DNA from: PALSA-612 sp963776375
Lineage (GTDB): Bacteria > Actinomycetota > Thermoleophilia > Gaiellales > Gaiellaceae
Assembly (NCBI GenBank): GCA_963776375.1
Contig: CAVZMF010000002.1
Coordinates: 682,001-746,000, forward strand
DNA: 64,000 nt
Direction: 5' to 3'
Shown here: positions 24,896 through 33,069 of the stretch, one piece after another
Layout: the number at the start of each line of letters is the position of its first letter
Position numbering within the stretch: position 1 is the stretch's first letter
Made by a program: the position numbers and the translations under genes
The notes under the pieces: generated by a model
Seen by the model: only the letters and a program-made list of their open reading frames with translations
The model's database searches: none
Told to the model about the DNA's origin: nothing

Positions 24896-25950
24896 GGCGC
24901 GTACTGACCTTCTTCGGCCGCCGGCTCGGGGCCGCGCTCTTCACGTTCGTCACGATGATCACGCTCACGTTCGTGCTCTTCTGGCTGATCCCGAGCGAGC
25001 CGGCCGCCTTCGTCTATCCGAGCGCGCAGCACCTGTCGGACTACCAGATCGCGCACGCGCATCACCTGCTCGGGATCGACCGACCGTTGATCGAGCAGTA
25101 CGGCGACTACCTCTGGCACCTGCTCCGCTTCGACTTCGGCAGCCAGTGGAGTGGCTCGCAGCTGATCGAACCGAAGCTGACCGAGCAGCCGATCGGGCCC
25201 CAGCTCGCGTCGGCCGTGCCCGCCACGCTGTCGATCATCCTCGGCGGCGCGCTCCTCGTCGTGCTGATCGCCGTGCCGTTGGGGGCGATCTCGGGCCGCA
25301 GGATCGGCTCCATCGGCGACCGGACGATCATGCTGCTCGCGCTGATCGGGATCTGCACGCACCCGATGGTCGTCGGCCTGATCCTGCGCACCGTCTTCGG
25401 GAACCAGCTGCACTGGGTCGACCCCGGGGGGTACTGCCAGCTGACGCCCGACTCGAACGTGCCCTGCAGCGGGCCGATCGATTGGGCGTCGCACCTGATC
25501 CTGCCCTGGATCACGTTCGCCCTGCTCTTCCTGGCGCTGTACACGCGCATGATCCGCGCCAGCGTCGCCGACACGCTGCACGCCGACTACGTCCGCACCG
25601 CGCGCGCAAAAGGAGCCGGGGAGACGAGGGTGATGACGCGCCACGTGCTCCCGAACGCCGGCCTGCGGGTGCTGACGATGGTCGGGATGGAGATCGGCAC
25701 CGCGATCGGCGTCTGCATCTACATCGAGGCGGCCTTCGGGATCGGCGGACTCGGCAGCATGGCGGTCACGGCCATGTTCGGCACGGTCGCGCTCGACCTT
25801 CCGCTGATCCTCGCCGTCGTGGTCGTGATCACGGCGATCGTCGTGATCGGCAACCTCGCCGTCGACCTGCTCTACGCCTTCATCGACCCGCGCGCCGGCG
25901 AGGCGCTCCGCGACAAGGAGACGAAGAGCCTTGCCGCTGGCGTGATCTAG
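24892..25950 (+). CDS. Peptide/nickel-type ABC permease, DppB-like
   Basis: 352 residues from the ATG at 24892. DppB plan: N-terminal helix Arg-Arg-Leu-Gly-Ala-Ala-Leu-Phe-Thr-Phe, large external loop with Leu-Gly-Ile-Asp-Arg-Pro and two Cys, then five helices with the EAA motif Tyr-Val-Arg-Thr-Ala-Arg-Ala-Lys-Gly-Ala-Gly near residue 237 that contacts the ATPase. Forms the transmembrane pair with the preceding DppC-like subunit; the ATPases must be encoded elsewhere. Confidence 0.9.
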   Translation: MRRVLTFFGRRLGAALFTFVTMITLTFVLFWLIPSEPAAFVYPSAQHLSDYQIAHAHHLLGIDRPLIEQYGDYLWHLLRFDFGSQWSGSQLIEPKLTEQPIGPQLASAVPATLSIILGGALLVVLIAVPLGAISGRRIGSIGDRTIMLLALIGICTHPMVVGLILRTVFGNQLHWVDPGGYCQLTPDSNVPCSGPIDWASHLILPWITFALLFLALYTRMIRASVADTLHADYVRTARAKGAGETRVMTRHVLPNAGLRVLTMVGMEIGTAIGVCIYIEAAFGIGGLGSMAVTAMFGTVALDLPLILAVVVVITAIVVIGNLAVDLLYAFIDPRAGEALRDKETKSLAAGVI

Positions 25951-25965
25951 CGCCGCCGCCCGGTC

Positions 25966-25971
25966 TACCAT
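25966..25971 (+). promoter_or_regulatory. -10 box (TACCAT) for the M16 peptidase
   Basis: TACCAT, 6 nt before the ATG at 25978. Confidence 0.5.
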
Positions 25972-25977
25972 GGGCGG

Positions 25978-27273
25978 ATGCAGGAGTATGTCCTCTCGGA
26001 GCTCGATACCGGGGAGCGGCTGATCACCGAGCGGGTCGGGAGCGTCCGCTCCGCGTCGCTCGGCTTCTGGATCGGCGCCGGGTCGCGCGACGAGACGGAC
26101 GCCAGAGCAGGCGTGACGCACTTCATCGAGCACCTGCTGTTCAAAGGCACGCGCTCGTACTCGGCGGTCGAGATCGCGGAGATCTTCGACGAGCTGGGAG
26201 GCGAGCTCAACGCGGCCACGTCCCGGGAGAGCACCGTCGTCTTCGCCCGGGTCGCCGACCGGCACGTGGAGACGGCGCTCGACGTGATGGCCGACATGGT
26301 CTTCTCGCCGACCTTCGCCGACCTCGAGACCGAGCGCGCGGTCGTGCTCGAGGAGATCGCGATGCTCGAGGACACGCCGCAGGACCTCGTCCACGACCTG
26401 CTCTCGGAGGCGATCTTCGGCGGCGACCCGCTGGGCCGCCAGATCATCGGCAGCGCCGACGTGATCTCGTCGGTGAGCAAGCGCACGCTCTCGGCCTACC
26501 ACCGGCAGATGTACACGGCCGGGAACATCGTGCTCGCCGCCGCGGGCAACGTCGAGCACGACCAGCTGCTCGCCCTGCTCGAGCGCGCCTCGCATCAGCG
26601 CGTGGAACCGCCCGAGGCGCGGACGCGGGTGCGCCGGCCGCTCGTGAAGCCTCCGCCGCCCGGCCTGCGCTTCCAGTCCAAGGAGACCGAGCAGTACCAC
26701 GTCTGCGTCGGGGGGATCGGCGTTTCCCGCACCGACCGCCGCCGCTTCGCCGCCTCGATCCTGGACGCGATCCTGGGCGGGTCGGCGTCGTCGCGGCTGT
26801 TCCAGGAGATCCGCGAGAAGCGGGGGATGGCCTACGCGGTGTACAGCTTCGCCTCGCAGTACACGGACACCGGCCTGGTCGGCATCTACGTGGGCACCCG
26901 CGAGGAGAACCTCGAGACCTGCTTCGAGATCGTCGCCCGCGAGATCGCCGACATCGCCTCCGGGAAGATCACCGAGCGGGAGCTCACGCGGGCGAAGGAG
27001 AACCTCAAGGGCCGCATGGCCCTGTCCATGGAATCGACGTCGAACCGGATGAGCCGGCTCGGCAAGTCGCTGATCTCGGACACGGAGCTCCTGACCCTCG
27101 ACCGGATCATCGCCGAGATCGACGGTGTCGACGCGGAGGAGATCGCGGGACTCGGAGCCGTGCTGCTCGCTCCCGAGACGCTGTCGGCCAGCGGCATCGG
27201 CCCGAGCGAGGACCGGTTCCTCGCCGCGGTCGAGCAGGTGCACCCGGGGCTGCCGGCCCGGGCCGCGGCGTGA
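25978..27273 (+). CDS. M16-family zinc peptidase (processing peptidase-like)
   Basis: 431 residues. Inverted zinc motif His-Phe-Ile-Glu-His near residue 47 with the downstream Glu in Glu-Arg-Ala-Val-Val-Leu-Glu-Glu-Ile near 123; second half with Gly-Gly-Ser-Ala-Ser-Ser-Arg-Leu-Phe-Gln-Glu-Ile-Arg-Glu typical of the paired non-catalytic domain. Resembles B. subtilis YmxG/MlpA, whose gene also lies next to dap genes. Stop overlaps dapB by 3-4 nt (GTGA). Confidence 0.93.
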   Translation: MQEYVLSELDTGERLITERVGSVRSASLGFWIGAGSRDETDARAGVTHFIEHLLFKGTRSYSAVEIAEIFDELGGELNAATSRESTVVFARVADRHVETALDVMADMVFSPTFADLETERAVVLEEIAMLEDTPQDLVHDLLSEAIFGGDPLGRQIIGSADVISSVSKRTLSAYHRQMYTAGNIVLAAAGNVEHDQLLALLERASHQRVEPPEARTRVRRPLVKPPPPGLRFQSKETEQYHVCVGGIGVSRTDRRRFAASILDAILGGSASSRLFQEIREKRGMAYAVYSFASQYTDTGLVGIYVGTREENLETCFEIVAREIADIASGKITERELTRAKENLKGRMALSMESTSNRMSRLGKSLISDTELLTLDRIIAEIDGVDAEEIAGLGAVLLAPETLSASGIGPSEDRFLAAVEQVHPGLPARAAA

Positions 27274-27899
27274 GGGTCGCTGTCTTCGGGGCTCGCGGGA
27301 AAGTGGGCGCCGTCGTGGCGGCCGCGCTCGCCGACGCGGGGCACGAGGTGGTCGGGATCGACCTCGGCGACCCGGTCGCGGTCGACGGCTGTGACGCGGC
27401 CGTCGACTTCACGCAGCCCGCCGCCGTCGAGACGGACGTGTCCGCGTGCGCCGGTGCCGGCGTTCCCTGCGTGATCGGCACGACGGGCTTCGACCGGGAC
27501 GCCGTCGACCGGCTCGCGCGGGAGCACGGAGTCCCGGTCTTCCACGCCCCGAACTTTGCGGTCGGCGCCGTCCTGATGATGCGCTTCGCAGCCGACGCGG
27601 CGAGGCATCTGCCGAAGGCGGAGATCGTCGAGCTCCATCACGACACGAAGCTGGACGCGCCCTCGGGCACGGCCAGGGCGACGGCCGAGGCGATGGGCGG
27701 CGGCGTGCCGATCCACTCCGTGCGGCTGCCCGGCCTGGTCGCGCACCAGGAGGTCATCCTCGGCGGCCTCGGCCAGACCCTCTCGATCCGCCACGACACG
27801 ACGTCGCGGGATGCGTTCGTGCCGGGGGTGCTGCTCGCGCTCGAGCGGGTGCGCGAGCTGCCGCCGGGTCTGACCGTCGGGCTCGACACCCTGCTGTGA
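27270..27899 (+). CDS. dapB: 4-hydroxy-tetrahydrodipicolinate reductase
   Basis: Second step of the DAP/lysine branch. 209 residues, shorter than the usual 245-270 because the nucleotide-binding domain is compact. Visible: Gly-Ala-Arg-Gly-Lys-Val-Gly (NAD(P) loop), Val-Asp-Phe-Thr-Gln-Pro, Gly-Thr-Thr-Gly-Phe, Ala-Pro-Asn-Phe-Ala-Val-Gly, and the catalytic motif Glu-Leu-His-His-Asp-Thr-Lys-Leu-Asp-Ala-Pro-Ser-Gly-Thr-Ala near residue 115. Confidence 0.95.
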   Translation: MRVAVFGARGKVGAVVAAALADAGHEVVGIDLGDPVAVDGCDAAVDFTQPAAVETDVSACAGAGVPCVIGTTGFDRDAVDRLAREHGVPVFHAPNFAVGAVLMMRFAADAARHLPKAEIVELHHDTKLDAPSGTARATAEAMGGGVPIHSVRLPGLVAHQEVILGGLGQTLSIRHDTTSRDAFVPGVLLALERVRELPPGLTVGLDTLL

Positions 27900-28216
27900 C
27901 GGCGGAGTCGATCGACCGCGACGTCCGTTTCTTCGTCTACGACCAGTTCCTCGCCGAAGCGCGACCCCCGACGATCGACGAGGTCGCAACCGGGCTCTCG
28001 ATCGCATCCGGCGAGGTCGAAGCCTCGTTCGGACGGCTGGAAGAGACTCACGTGCACGTGTTTGCGCCTGACACGCGCACGATCTGGATGGCGAACCCAC
28101 GCAGCTCGGGTGTACGCGGACAAGCTCTCGCCCGACCCGAACCGGGCGACTCCCGCCGAGGCGGAGGCGGCGTTCGCGTCGATCGGGCTCACCGGCGACT
28201 TCTGGCGCCTGACACT
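27896..28216 (+). pseudogene. Remnant of an alkylmercury-lyase-like gene (core missing)
   Basis: The first ~68 codons match the N-terminal helix-turn-helix-like part of organomercurial-lyase-related proteins (Pro-Pro-Thr-Ile-Asp-Glu-Val, Ile-Trp-Met-Ala-Asn-Pro). One frame over, the sequence continues with what looks like the C-terminal tail of the same family (Tyr-Ala-Asp-Lys-Leu-Ser-Pro-Asp, Gly-Leu-Thr-Gly-Asp-Phe-Trp-Arg-Leu). The ~120-residue middle, which would carry the active-site Cys, is absent. Overlaps the dapB stop by 4 nt. The family is recalled from pattern only. Confidence 0.5.
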
Positions 28217-28254
28217 GATCTCACGGACTCGCGCCGCCGTGCGTTCACATCGTC

Positions 28255-28884
28255 GTGCTGACACTCTTCGACTACGGCCCGTCCGCGAACTGCCTCAAGG
28301 TGCGCGTGCTCCTGCGGCAACTCGGCGTCGAGTACGAGCGGGTGAACGTGGACATCTTCGCCGGCGAGTCGAGGACGGACGAGTACCGCGAGCTGAATCC
28401 CGCCGGCCGCACGCCTGCTCTCCGGCTTGACGACGGACGGGCGCTCGCGGAGTCGAATGCGATCCTGCTCTACCTCGCGGAGGGAACCCCCTTTCTGCCC
28501 GCCGACGCGGTCGAGCGCGCGCATGTGCACCAGTGGCTGTTCTTCGAGCAGAACCTGCTGGAGCCCAACGTGGGCACGGCGCGCTTCTGGCGCCTGACCG
28601 GTCGCGACCAGCAGCAGCCGGAGGCGTTCGAGCAGCGCCGCGGGGCGGGGGAGGACGCTCTGCAGATTCTCGCCCGCTTCCTCGTCGGCCGCGACTTCCT
28701 CGTCGCCGGGCTGAACTCGGTCGCGGACATCGCGCTCTACGCATACACGCATGTCGCGGCCGACGCGGGAATCGACACGGCCGCGTTCCCGTCGATCGCC
28801 CCCTGGCTCGCGCGTGTCGAGGCGACCGCCGGCTTCGTGAACGACCTCGAACCGTACCCGCCGAACGCGCTCGTCTCGGCCTGA
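28255..28884 (+). CDS. Glutathione S-transferase-fold protein
   Basis: 209 residues. N-terminal thioredoxin-like domain (Ser-Ala-Asn-Cys-Leu-Lys-Val-Arg, Leu-Asn-Pro-Ala-Gly-Arg-Thr-Pro-Ala-Leu, Glu-Ser-Asn-Ala-Ile) and an all-helical C-terminal domain (Ser-Val-Ala-Asp-Ile-Ala-Leu-Tyr N-capping motif near residue 158). Most actinobacteria lack glutathione, so the thiol substrate is unknown. GTG start. Confidence 0.9.
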   Translation: MLTLFDYGPSANCLKVRVLLRQLGVEYERVNVDIFAGESRTDEYRELNPAGRTPALRLDDGRALAESNAILLYLAEGTPFLPADAVERAHVHQWLFFEQNLLEPNVGTARFWRLTGRDQQQPEAFEQRRGAGEDALQILARFLVGRDFLVAGLNSVADIALYAYTHVAADAGIDTAAFPSIAPWLARVEATAGFVNDLEPYPPNALVSA

Positions 28885-28906
28885 CCCGGCGCCTCGCTGC
28901 GATCCA

Positions 28907-28999
28907 TCCTTGTTCCCCCGGGGCCTTCGGCCCCTGACCCCCGCTTTGGACCATAGCGGCCAGATCCGCACGGAGGGGATACGCGACTGTGCCGATTCG
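28907..28999. repeat. Dispersed intergenic element, copy 1
   Basis: About 93 nt matching 61677-61770 at roughly 80% identity. Contains a GGGGCC-TTC-GGCCCC hairpin (about 28920-28934), a GGACCATA box and a GCAC...GTGC pair around GGATACGCGA. Lies between the GST gene and dapA. No coding potential shared on either strand apart from short coincidental frames. Confidence 0.8.
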
Positions 29000-29055
29000 C
29001 GCGCAGAACTGCGCGGGGTCTCGGGCCGCGACCTGCGCGTGGCGAACCGCGTGAG

Positions 29056-29061
29056 TACTCT
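29056..29061 (+). promoter_or_regulatory. -10 box (TACTCT) for dapA
   Basis: TACTCT, 7 nt before the GTG at 29069; it makes that GTG, rather than the GTG at 29051, the likely start. Confidence 0.5.
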
Positions 29062-29068
29062 TAGGAGC

Positions 29069-29947
29069 GTGCTCGGCGAAGTCCTGACGGCGATCGTGAC
29101 GCCGTTCCGCCCGGACGGCTCGGTCGACTTCCATCGCTTCGCGGCGCTCGCGCACCATCTCGTCGATCACGGCTCCGACGGGATCGTCGTCGCAGGCACG
29201 ACCGGCGAGTCGCCGACGCTCTCCGACGACGAGCGCATCGAGCTGATCCGGGTCGCCCTCGGCGCCGTCGGCGACCGCGCCACCGTCGTCGCCGGCACCG
29301 GCACGTACTCGACGGCCCACTCGATCCACCTGACACGCAAGGCCCACGAGATCGGCGCGCACGGGTTCCTCGTCGTCACGCCCTACTACAACAAGCCGCC
29401 GCAGCGCGGGATCGTCGCGCACTTCGAGGCGATCGCCGAGGTCAGCGACCGGCCGATCGTCGCCTACAACATCCCCTCGCGCGTGGTCGTGAACATCGAG
29501 CCGGAGACGATCGTCGAGCTCGCGAAGATCCCGACGGTCACGGCCGTGAAGCAGGCGAACGACGATCTGCTCCAGGCGCGCCGCATCGTCGAGGACGCGG
29601 GGCTCGACCTCTATGCAGGCGACGACAACATCCTCTTCCCGTTCCTCGAGGTCGGCGGAGTCGGGGGCATCTGCGTCCACACGCACGTGGTCGGGCCGCA
29701 GGTGAAGGAAATGATCCGGCTCTACAGGCAGGGCGACCATGTCGAGGCGCGCCGTATCCACGAGGCGCTTGCGCCCGCCTACGAGCTGCTCCAGGTGCAG
29801 ACGAACCCGATCGCGATCAAGGCCGCGCTGAACATCCTCGGGCACGAGGTCGGCGGCCTGCGGCTGCCGCTGGTCGAGGCGACCGAGGACGAGCAGGAGC
29901 GCATCCGGGACTGCCTCGAGCGGCTCGGCGCGCTCGTACCCGCGTAG
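29069..29947 (+). CDS. dapA: 4-hydroxy-tetrahydrodipicolinate synthase
   Basis: Condenses pyruvate with aspartate semialdehyde, the committed step of DAP/lysine synthesis. 292 residues. Visible: Gly-Thr-Thr-Gly-Glu-Ser-Pro-Thr-Leu near residue 43, Tyr-Tyr-Asn-Lys-Pro-Pro near 106, Tyr-Asn-Ile-Pro-Ser-Arg near 133 and the Schiff-base Lys in Thr-Ala-Val-Lys-Gln-Ala near 161. Separated from dapB by the GST gene and the repeat element. Confidence 0.97.
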   Translation: MLGEVLTAIVTPFRPDGSVDFHRFAALAHHLVDHGSDGIVVAGTTGESPTLSDDERIELIRVALGAVGDRATVVAGTGTYSTAHSIHLTRKAHEIGAHGFLVVTPYYNKPPQRGIVAHFEAIAEVSDRPIVAYNIPSRVVVNIEPETIVELAKIPTVTAVKQANDDLLQARRIVEDAGLDLYAGDDNILFPFLEVGGVGGICVHTHVVGPQVKEMIRLYRQGDHVEARRIHEALAPAYELLQVQTNPIAIKAALNILGHEVGGLRLPLVEATEDEQERIRDCLERLGALVPA

Positions 29948-29956
29948 CGACAGGGC

Positions 29957-29962
29957 TAGACT
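29957..29962 (+). promoter_or_regulatory. -10 box (TAGACT) for rnj
   Basis: TAGACT, 6 nt before the GTG at 29969. Confidence 0.5.
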
Positions 29963-29968
29963 CGTCCG

Positions 29969-31624
29969 GTGGCGGGGATCCGCATCATCCCTCTCGGCGG
30001 CCTCGGCGAGGTGGGGAAGAACATGACCCTCTACGAGACCGAGGGCGGCAGCGTCCTCGTCGACGCGGGCCTCGCGTTCCCGCGAGACGAGCATCTCGGG
30101 GTCGACCTCGTCCTCCCGGACTTTTCGTACCTGAAGGACAACGCGGCCGACATGCGTGCGGTGCTGCTCACCCACGCGCACGAGGATCACGTCGGCTCGC
30201 TGCCGTACGTGCTGCGCGAGGTGCCGGTGCCTCGCGTCCTGGCGACGAAGCTCACGCTCGGCCTCGTGCAGTCCAAGCTCGACGAGCACGGCTTGCTCTC
30301 GCGCACGCAACTGGAGGAGATCCGCCCCGAGGAGGGCCCGATCGACGTCGGCCCGTTCCGCGTCGACACCGTGCGCATGGCTCACTCGGTGCCCGACAAC
30401 GTCGCGTTCGTCCTCGAGGCCGACGGTCTGCGGGTGCTGCACACGAGCGACTACAAGCTCGACCACACGCCGATCGACGGGTTCAAGACGGACGTCGGCA
30501 AGCTGGCCGATCTCGGGAACTCGGGCGTCGATCTCATGCTCGGCGACTCGACCAACGCCGAGCGGCCGGGCTTTACCGGCTCCGAGAGGCTCGTCGGCGA
30601 CGCCTTCCGGCAAATCATCCCGCTGCGCAAGGGTCGCGTCCTCATCGCCACGTTCGCCTCCAACGTCCACCGGATGCAGCAGGCGATCGACGTGGCGCTC
30701 GAGGCCGAGCGCAAGGTGTGCGTCGTCGGGCGATCGATGCGCAAGAACCTGAACATCGCGCGCTCGCTCGGCTACCTGTCGGTCCCGGACGACACGCTGA
30801 TCCGCCCCGCAGAGCTGGACGAGTACCCGCCGGAGAAGCTGCTCGTTCTCTGCACCGGCAGCCAGGGGGAGCCGCTCTCGGCGTTGACCCGGATCGCGTA
30901 CCGCGATCACCCGGCCGTGCGCGTCGACCGCGGCGACACGGTCATCATCTCGGCGAAGCCGGTTCCCGGAAACGAGCTGCGCGTGCACGACACGATCAAC
31001 CAGCTCGCGCGCGCAGGGGCGGAGATCCTGCACCAGGACATCGCGCCGGTGCACGTCTCCGGGCACGGGAACTCGGAGGAGATCCGCACCGTTCTCTCGC
31101 TCGTGCGGCCGAGAGCGGTCATGCCCGTGCACGGCGAGTTCCGGATGCTGGCCGCGCAGGCGCGGATGGCCGGGGACGCCGGCGTCCCGGCCGATTCGAT
31201 CGTTCTGGCCGAGAACGGCTCCGTCGTCGAGCTCAGCCGCAACAGCGTCGGCATCGTCGACCGCGTCGACTCGGGTGTGACGTTCGTCGACGGCCTGGCA
31301 GTCGGCGACCTGAGCGACGTCGCGCTTCGCGACCGCCGCCGGCTGTCCGAGGACGGGGTACTGATCGTCGTCGCGACGCTGACGAGCTCGAACGGTTCGC
31401 GCAGCGCTTCGCCCGAACTGATCGCACGGGGGTTCACCGACGCCCTGGGCCCGCTGATGGACGAGATGCGGGTCGAGGCCGAGGAGATCCTGGACTCCTG
31501 CCTCGCCGACGACATCGTCGAGATCAAGCTCCTGCAGGAGCACCTCCACGACGGGATCGGCCAGCTCGTCTACGACCGCACCGGCCGCCGTCCGATGATC
31601 CTGCCTATCGTCGTCGAGGTATGA
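29969..31624 (+). CDS. rnj: Ribonuclease J
   Basis: 5'-3' exoribonuclease and endoribonuclease of the metallo-beta-lactamase/beta-CASP type, acting in mRNA decay and rRNA processing. 551 residues. His-Ala-His-Glu-Asp-His zinc motif near residue 68, Gly-Asp-Ser-Thr-Asn near 192, beta-CASP Phe-Ala-Ser-Asn-Val-His-Arg near 229, Cys-Thr-Gly-Ser-Gln-Gly-Glu near 295, and His-Val-Ser-Gly-His-Gly near 360. GTG start, leaderless by its -10. dapA-rnj adjacency also occurs in Bacillus. Confidence 0.97.
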   Translation: MAGIRIIPLGGLGEVGKNMTLYETEGGSVLVDAGLAFPRDEHLGVDLVLPDFSYLKDNAADMRAVLLTHAHEDHVGSLPYVLREVPVPRVLATKLTLGLVQSKLDEHGLLSRTQLEEIRPEEGPIDVGPFRVDTVRMAHSVPDNVAFVLEADGLRVLHTSDYKLDHTPIDGFKTDVGKLADLGNSGVDLMLGDSTNAERPGFTGSERLVGDAFRQIIPLRKGRVLIATFASNVHRMQQAIDVALEAERKVCVVGRSMRKNLNIARSLGYLSVPDDTLIRPAELDEYPPEKLLVLCTGSQGEPLSALTRIAYRDHPAVRVDRGDTVIISAKPVPGNELRVHDTINQLARAGAEILHQDIAPVHVSGHGNSEEIRTVLSLVRPRAVMPVHGEFRMLAAQARMAGDAGVPADSIVLAENGSVVELSRNSVGIVDRVDSGVTFVDGLAVGDLSDVALRDRRRLSEDGVLIVVATLTSSNGSRSASPELIARGFTDALGPLMDEMRVEAEEILDSCLADDIVEIKLLQEHLHDGIGQLVYDRTGRRPMILPIVVEV

Positions 31625-32172
31625 GCACCGTCCGCACCCGCGACTGGGCCGACGTCCTCGCCGAGCACGCGACGCGCAAGGAGACCGGCCGGCGACTCGT
31701 GGCCCAGCTCCGCGCCTGCGAGGTGTCCGCGCTCGCGTTCTGCCGTCTCCTCGAGCGCTGGGCGCGCGGAGAGGCCGACCCGTGCACGCCCGGGAAGCGG
31801 CAGGCCGCGCTCCGGCGCGCGGCCGACCGGGCCGAGACCGCGCTCGCCGGGCTGGAGAAGCCGCTCGGGCGCTACCTGCTCGAGCTCGAGCCCGAGATGG
31901 CGGAGGGCCGCTCGTGGTACGGCGAGCCGGGCGCGGGCGAGCTACGCGAATGGGACGACGTCCTCCGGCGAGCCGGGGTGAAGGTGTCCGCGACCCGCGT
32001 CGCGCAGGCGTACCTCGAGCTGGCCGTGCTCGTCCGTGCGCTCGAGGGGCTCGCCGACGCCGCCCAGGTCGGCTCGCCGCCCGACACGGCTTCGCTCTGG
32101 GCCGGTCTCTTCGACCTGCGCGAGAACCTGCTCAGCCAGGCCGTGGACGACCTGCGCGCGCTCGCCGCCTAG
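31621..32172 (+). CDS. Hypothetical protein downstream of rnj
   Basis: 183 residues, ATG overlapping the rnj stop by 4 nt, so translationally coupled. Mostly helical and Arg/Ala/Leu-rich, with a tryptophan pair (Ser-Trp-Tyr, Glu-Trp-Asp-Asp) in the middle and no recognised motif. Only one Cys pair. The context hints at RNA metabolism, but this is inference. Confidence 0.75.
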   Translation: MSTVRTRDWADVLAEHATRKETGRRLVAQLRACEVSALAFCRLLERWARGEADPCTPGKRQAALRRAADRAETALAGLEKPLGRYLLELEPEMAEGRSWYGEPGAGELREWDDVLRRAGVKVSATRVAQAYLELAVLVRALEGLADAAQVGSPPDTASLWAGLFDLRENLLSQAVDDLRALAA

Positions 32173-32211
32173 AGCTTCGCGGCACGCCGCGAACCTCTAG
32201 GTTAGAAGGCG

Positions 32212-33069
32212 ATGAGCGACGCATCCCTAGCCAGTCTCGGCCGCAGGCCGAGACTGGCTGTCGTCGGCTCCGTCAATCTCGACCTGGTCGCGCGCTGCGA
32301 GCGGCTGCCGCGGCCGGGGGAGACGGTCAGCGGCGCGTCGTTCGACCGCGTGCCCGGCGGCAAGGGCGCCAACCAGGCCGTGGCGGCAGCCCGACTCGGC
32401 GCGGACGTTCGCTTCGTGGGCGCGGTCGCCGTCGACGAGCTCGCCGACGAGGCGCTGGCCGGCCTCGAGGAGGCCGGCGTGGACACGAGCGGCGTCGAAT
32501 GGATCAGCGAGCCGGGCATGCACACCGGCGTCGCGCTGATCTTCGTGGACACGCTGGGCGAGAACGAGATCGTCGTCGCGCCGGGAGCGAACGCCCACGT
32601 CGAGCCCGAGGAGATCGACGTCGCCGACGCGGATGCGGTCGTCTGCCAGCTGGAGATCCCCGACGACGCGGTCTACGCCGCGGCGCAGCAGGCGCGGTTC
32701 TTCTGCCTGAACGCGGCACCCGCCCGGCCGGTCGACGTCGAGCCCGACCTGCTGATCGTGAACCGGCTCGAGTACGAGGTATCGGGCGACCGCGGCAAGC
32801 TCGTGGCGGTGACGCTCGGCGCCGAGGGCGCGATCCTGCTCGAGGACGGGGAGGAGGTGGCCCGCGCGGAGCCGCCGTCCGTGCGCGCCGTCGACGGCAC
32901 CGCCGCCGGCGACGCCTTCACCGCCTGCCTCGTCGTCTCGCTCGTCGAGGGCCGGTCGCGCGAGGAAGCGCTGCGCCGCGCCTGCGCGGCGGGCGCGCTC
33001 GCCGCTTCCCGTCCCGGGGCGCAGCCGTCGCTCCCCACCGCCGCCGAGATCGACGAGATCTTCCTATGA
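32212..33069 (+). CDS. rbsK: Ribokinase (PfkB family)
   Basis: Phosphorylates ribose to ribose 5-phosphate. 285 residues. Val-Gly-Ser-Val-Asn-Leu-Asp near residue 22, Gly-Gly-Lys-Gly-Ala-Asn-Gln-Ala near 47 and the C-terminal PfkB signature Asp-Gly-Thr-Ala-Ala-Gly-Asp-Ala-Phe with the catalytic Asp near 231. ATG at 32212; TAGGTT lies 8 nt upstream. A 14-bp inverted repeat lies in codons 6-16. Couples to the nucleoside hydrolase (ATGA overlap), so ribose released there can be phosphorylated here. Confidence 0.9.
   Translation: MSDASLASLGRRPRLAVVGSVNLDLVARCERLPRPGETVSGASFDRVPGGKGANQAVAAARLGADVRFVGAVAVDELADEALAGLEEAGVDTSGVEWISEPGMHTGVALIFVDTLGENEIVVAPGANAHVEPEEIDVADADAVVCQLEIPDDAVYAAAQQARFFCLNAAPARPVDVEPDLLIVNRLEYEVSGDRGKLVAVTLGAEGAILLEDGEEVARAEPPSVRAVDGTAAGDAFTACLVVSLVEGRSREEALRRACAAGALAASRPGAQPSLPTAAEIDEIFL
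32229..32259. repeat. Perfect inverted repeat inside the start of rbsK
   Basis: 14-bp arms (32229-32242 and 32246-32259) around a 3-nt loop, within codons 6-16 and 17 nt after the start codon. An RNA hairpin here could slow early translation, or the DNA could be a repressor site. Confidence 0.6.

Noticed and set aside
23833..25950. A single 705-residue DppC-DppB fusion permease
   Set aside because: Removing one base near 24868 gives a normal DppC C-terminus and a TGA overlapping the DppB ATG, matching the other insertion errors in the window.
23698..27243. A 1181-codon open frame on the minus strand
   Set aside because: It is antisense to the well-supported permease and M16 peptidase genes, has low-complexity Arg/Asp/Glu composition and no motifs; high GC alone removes stops in this frame.
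28295..31549. A 1084-codon minus-strand open frame over dapA and rnj
   Set aside because: Same reason: antisense to conserved genes and low-complexity composition. It also runs through the dispersed element.
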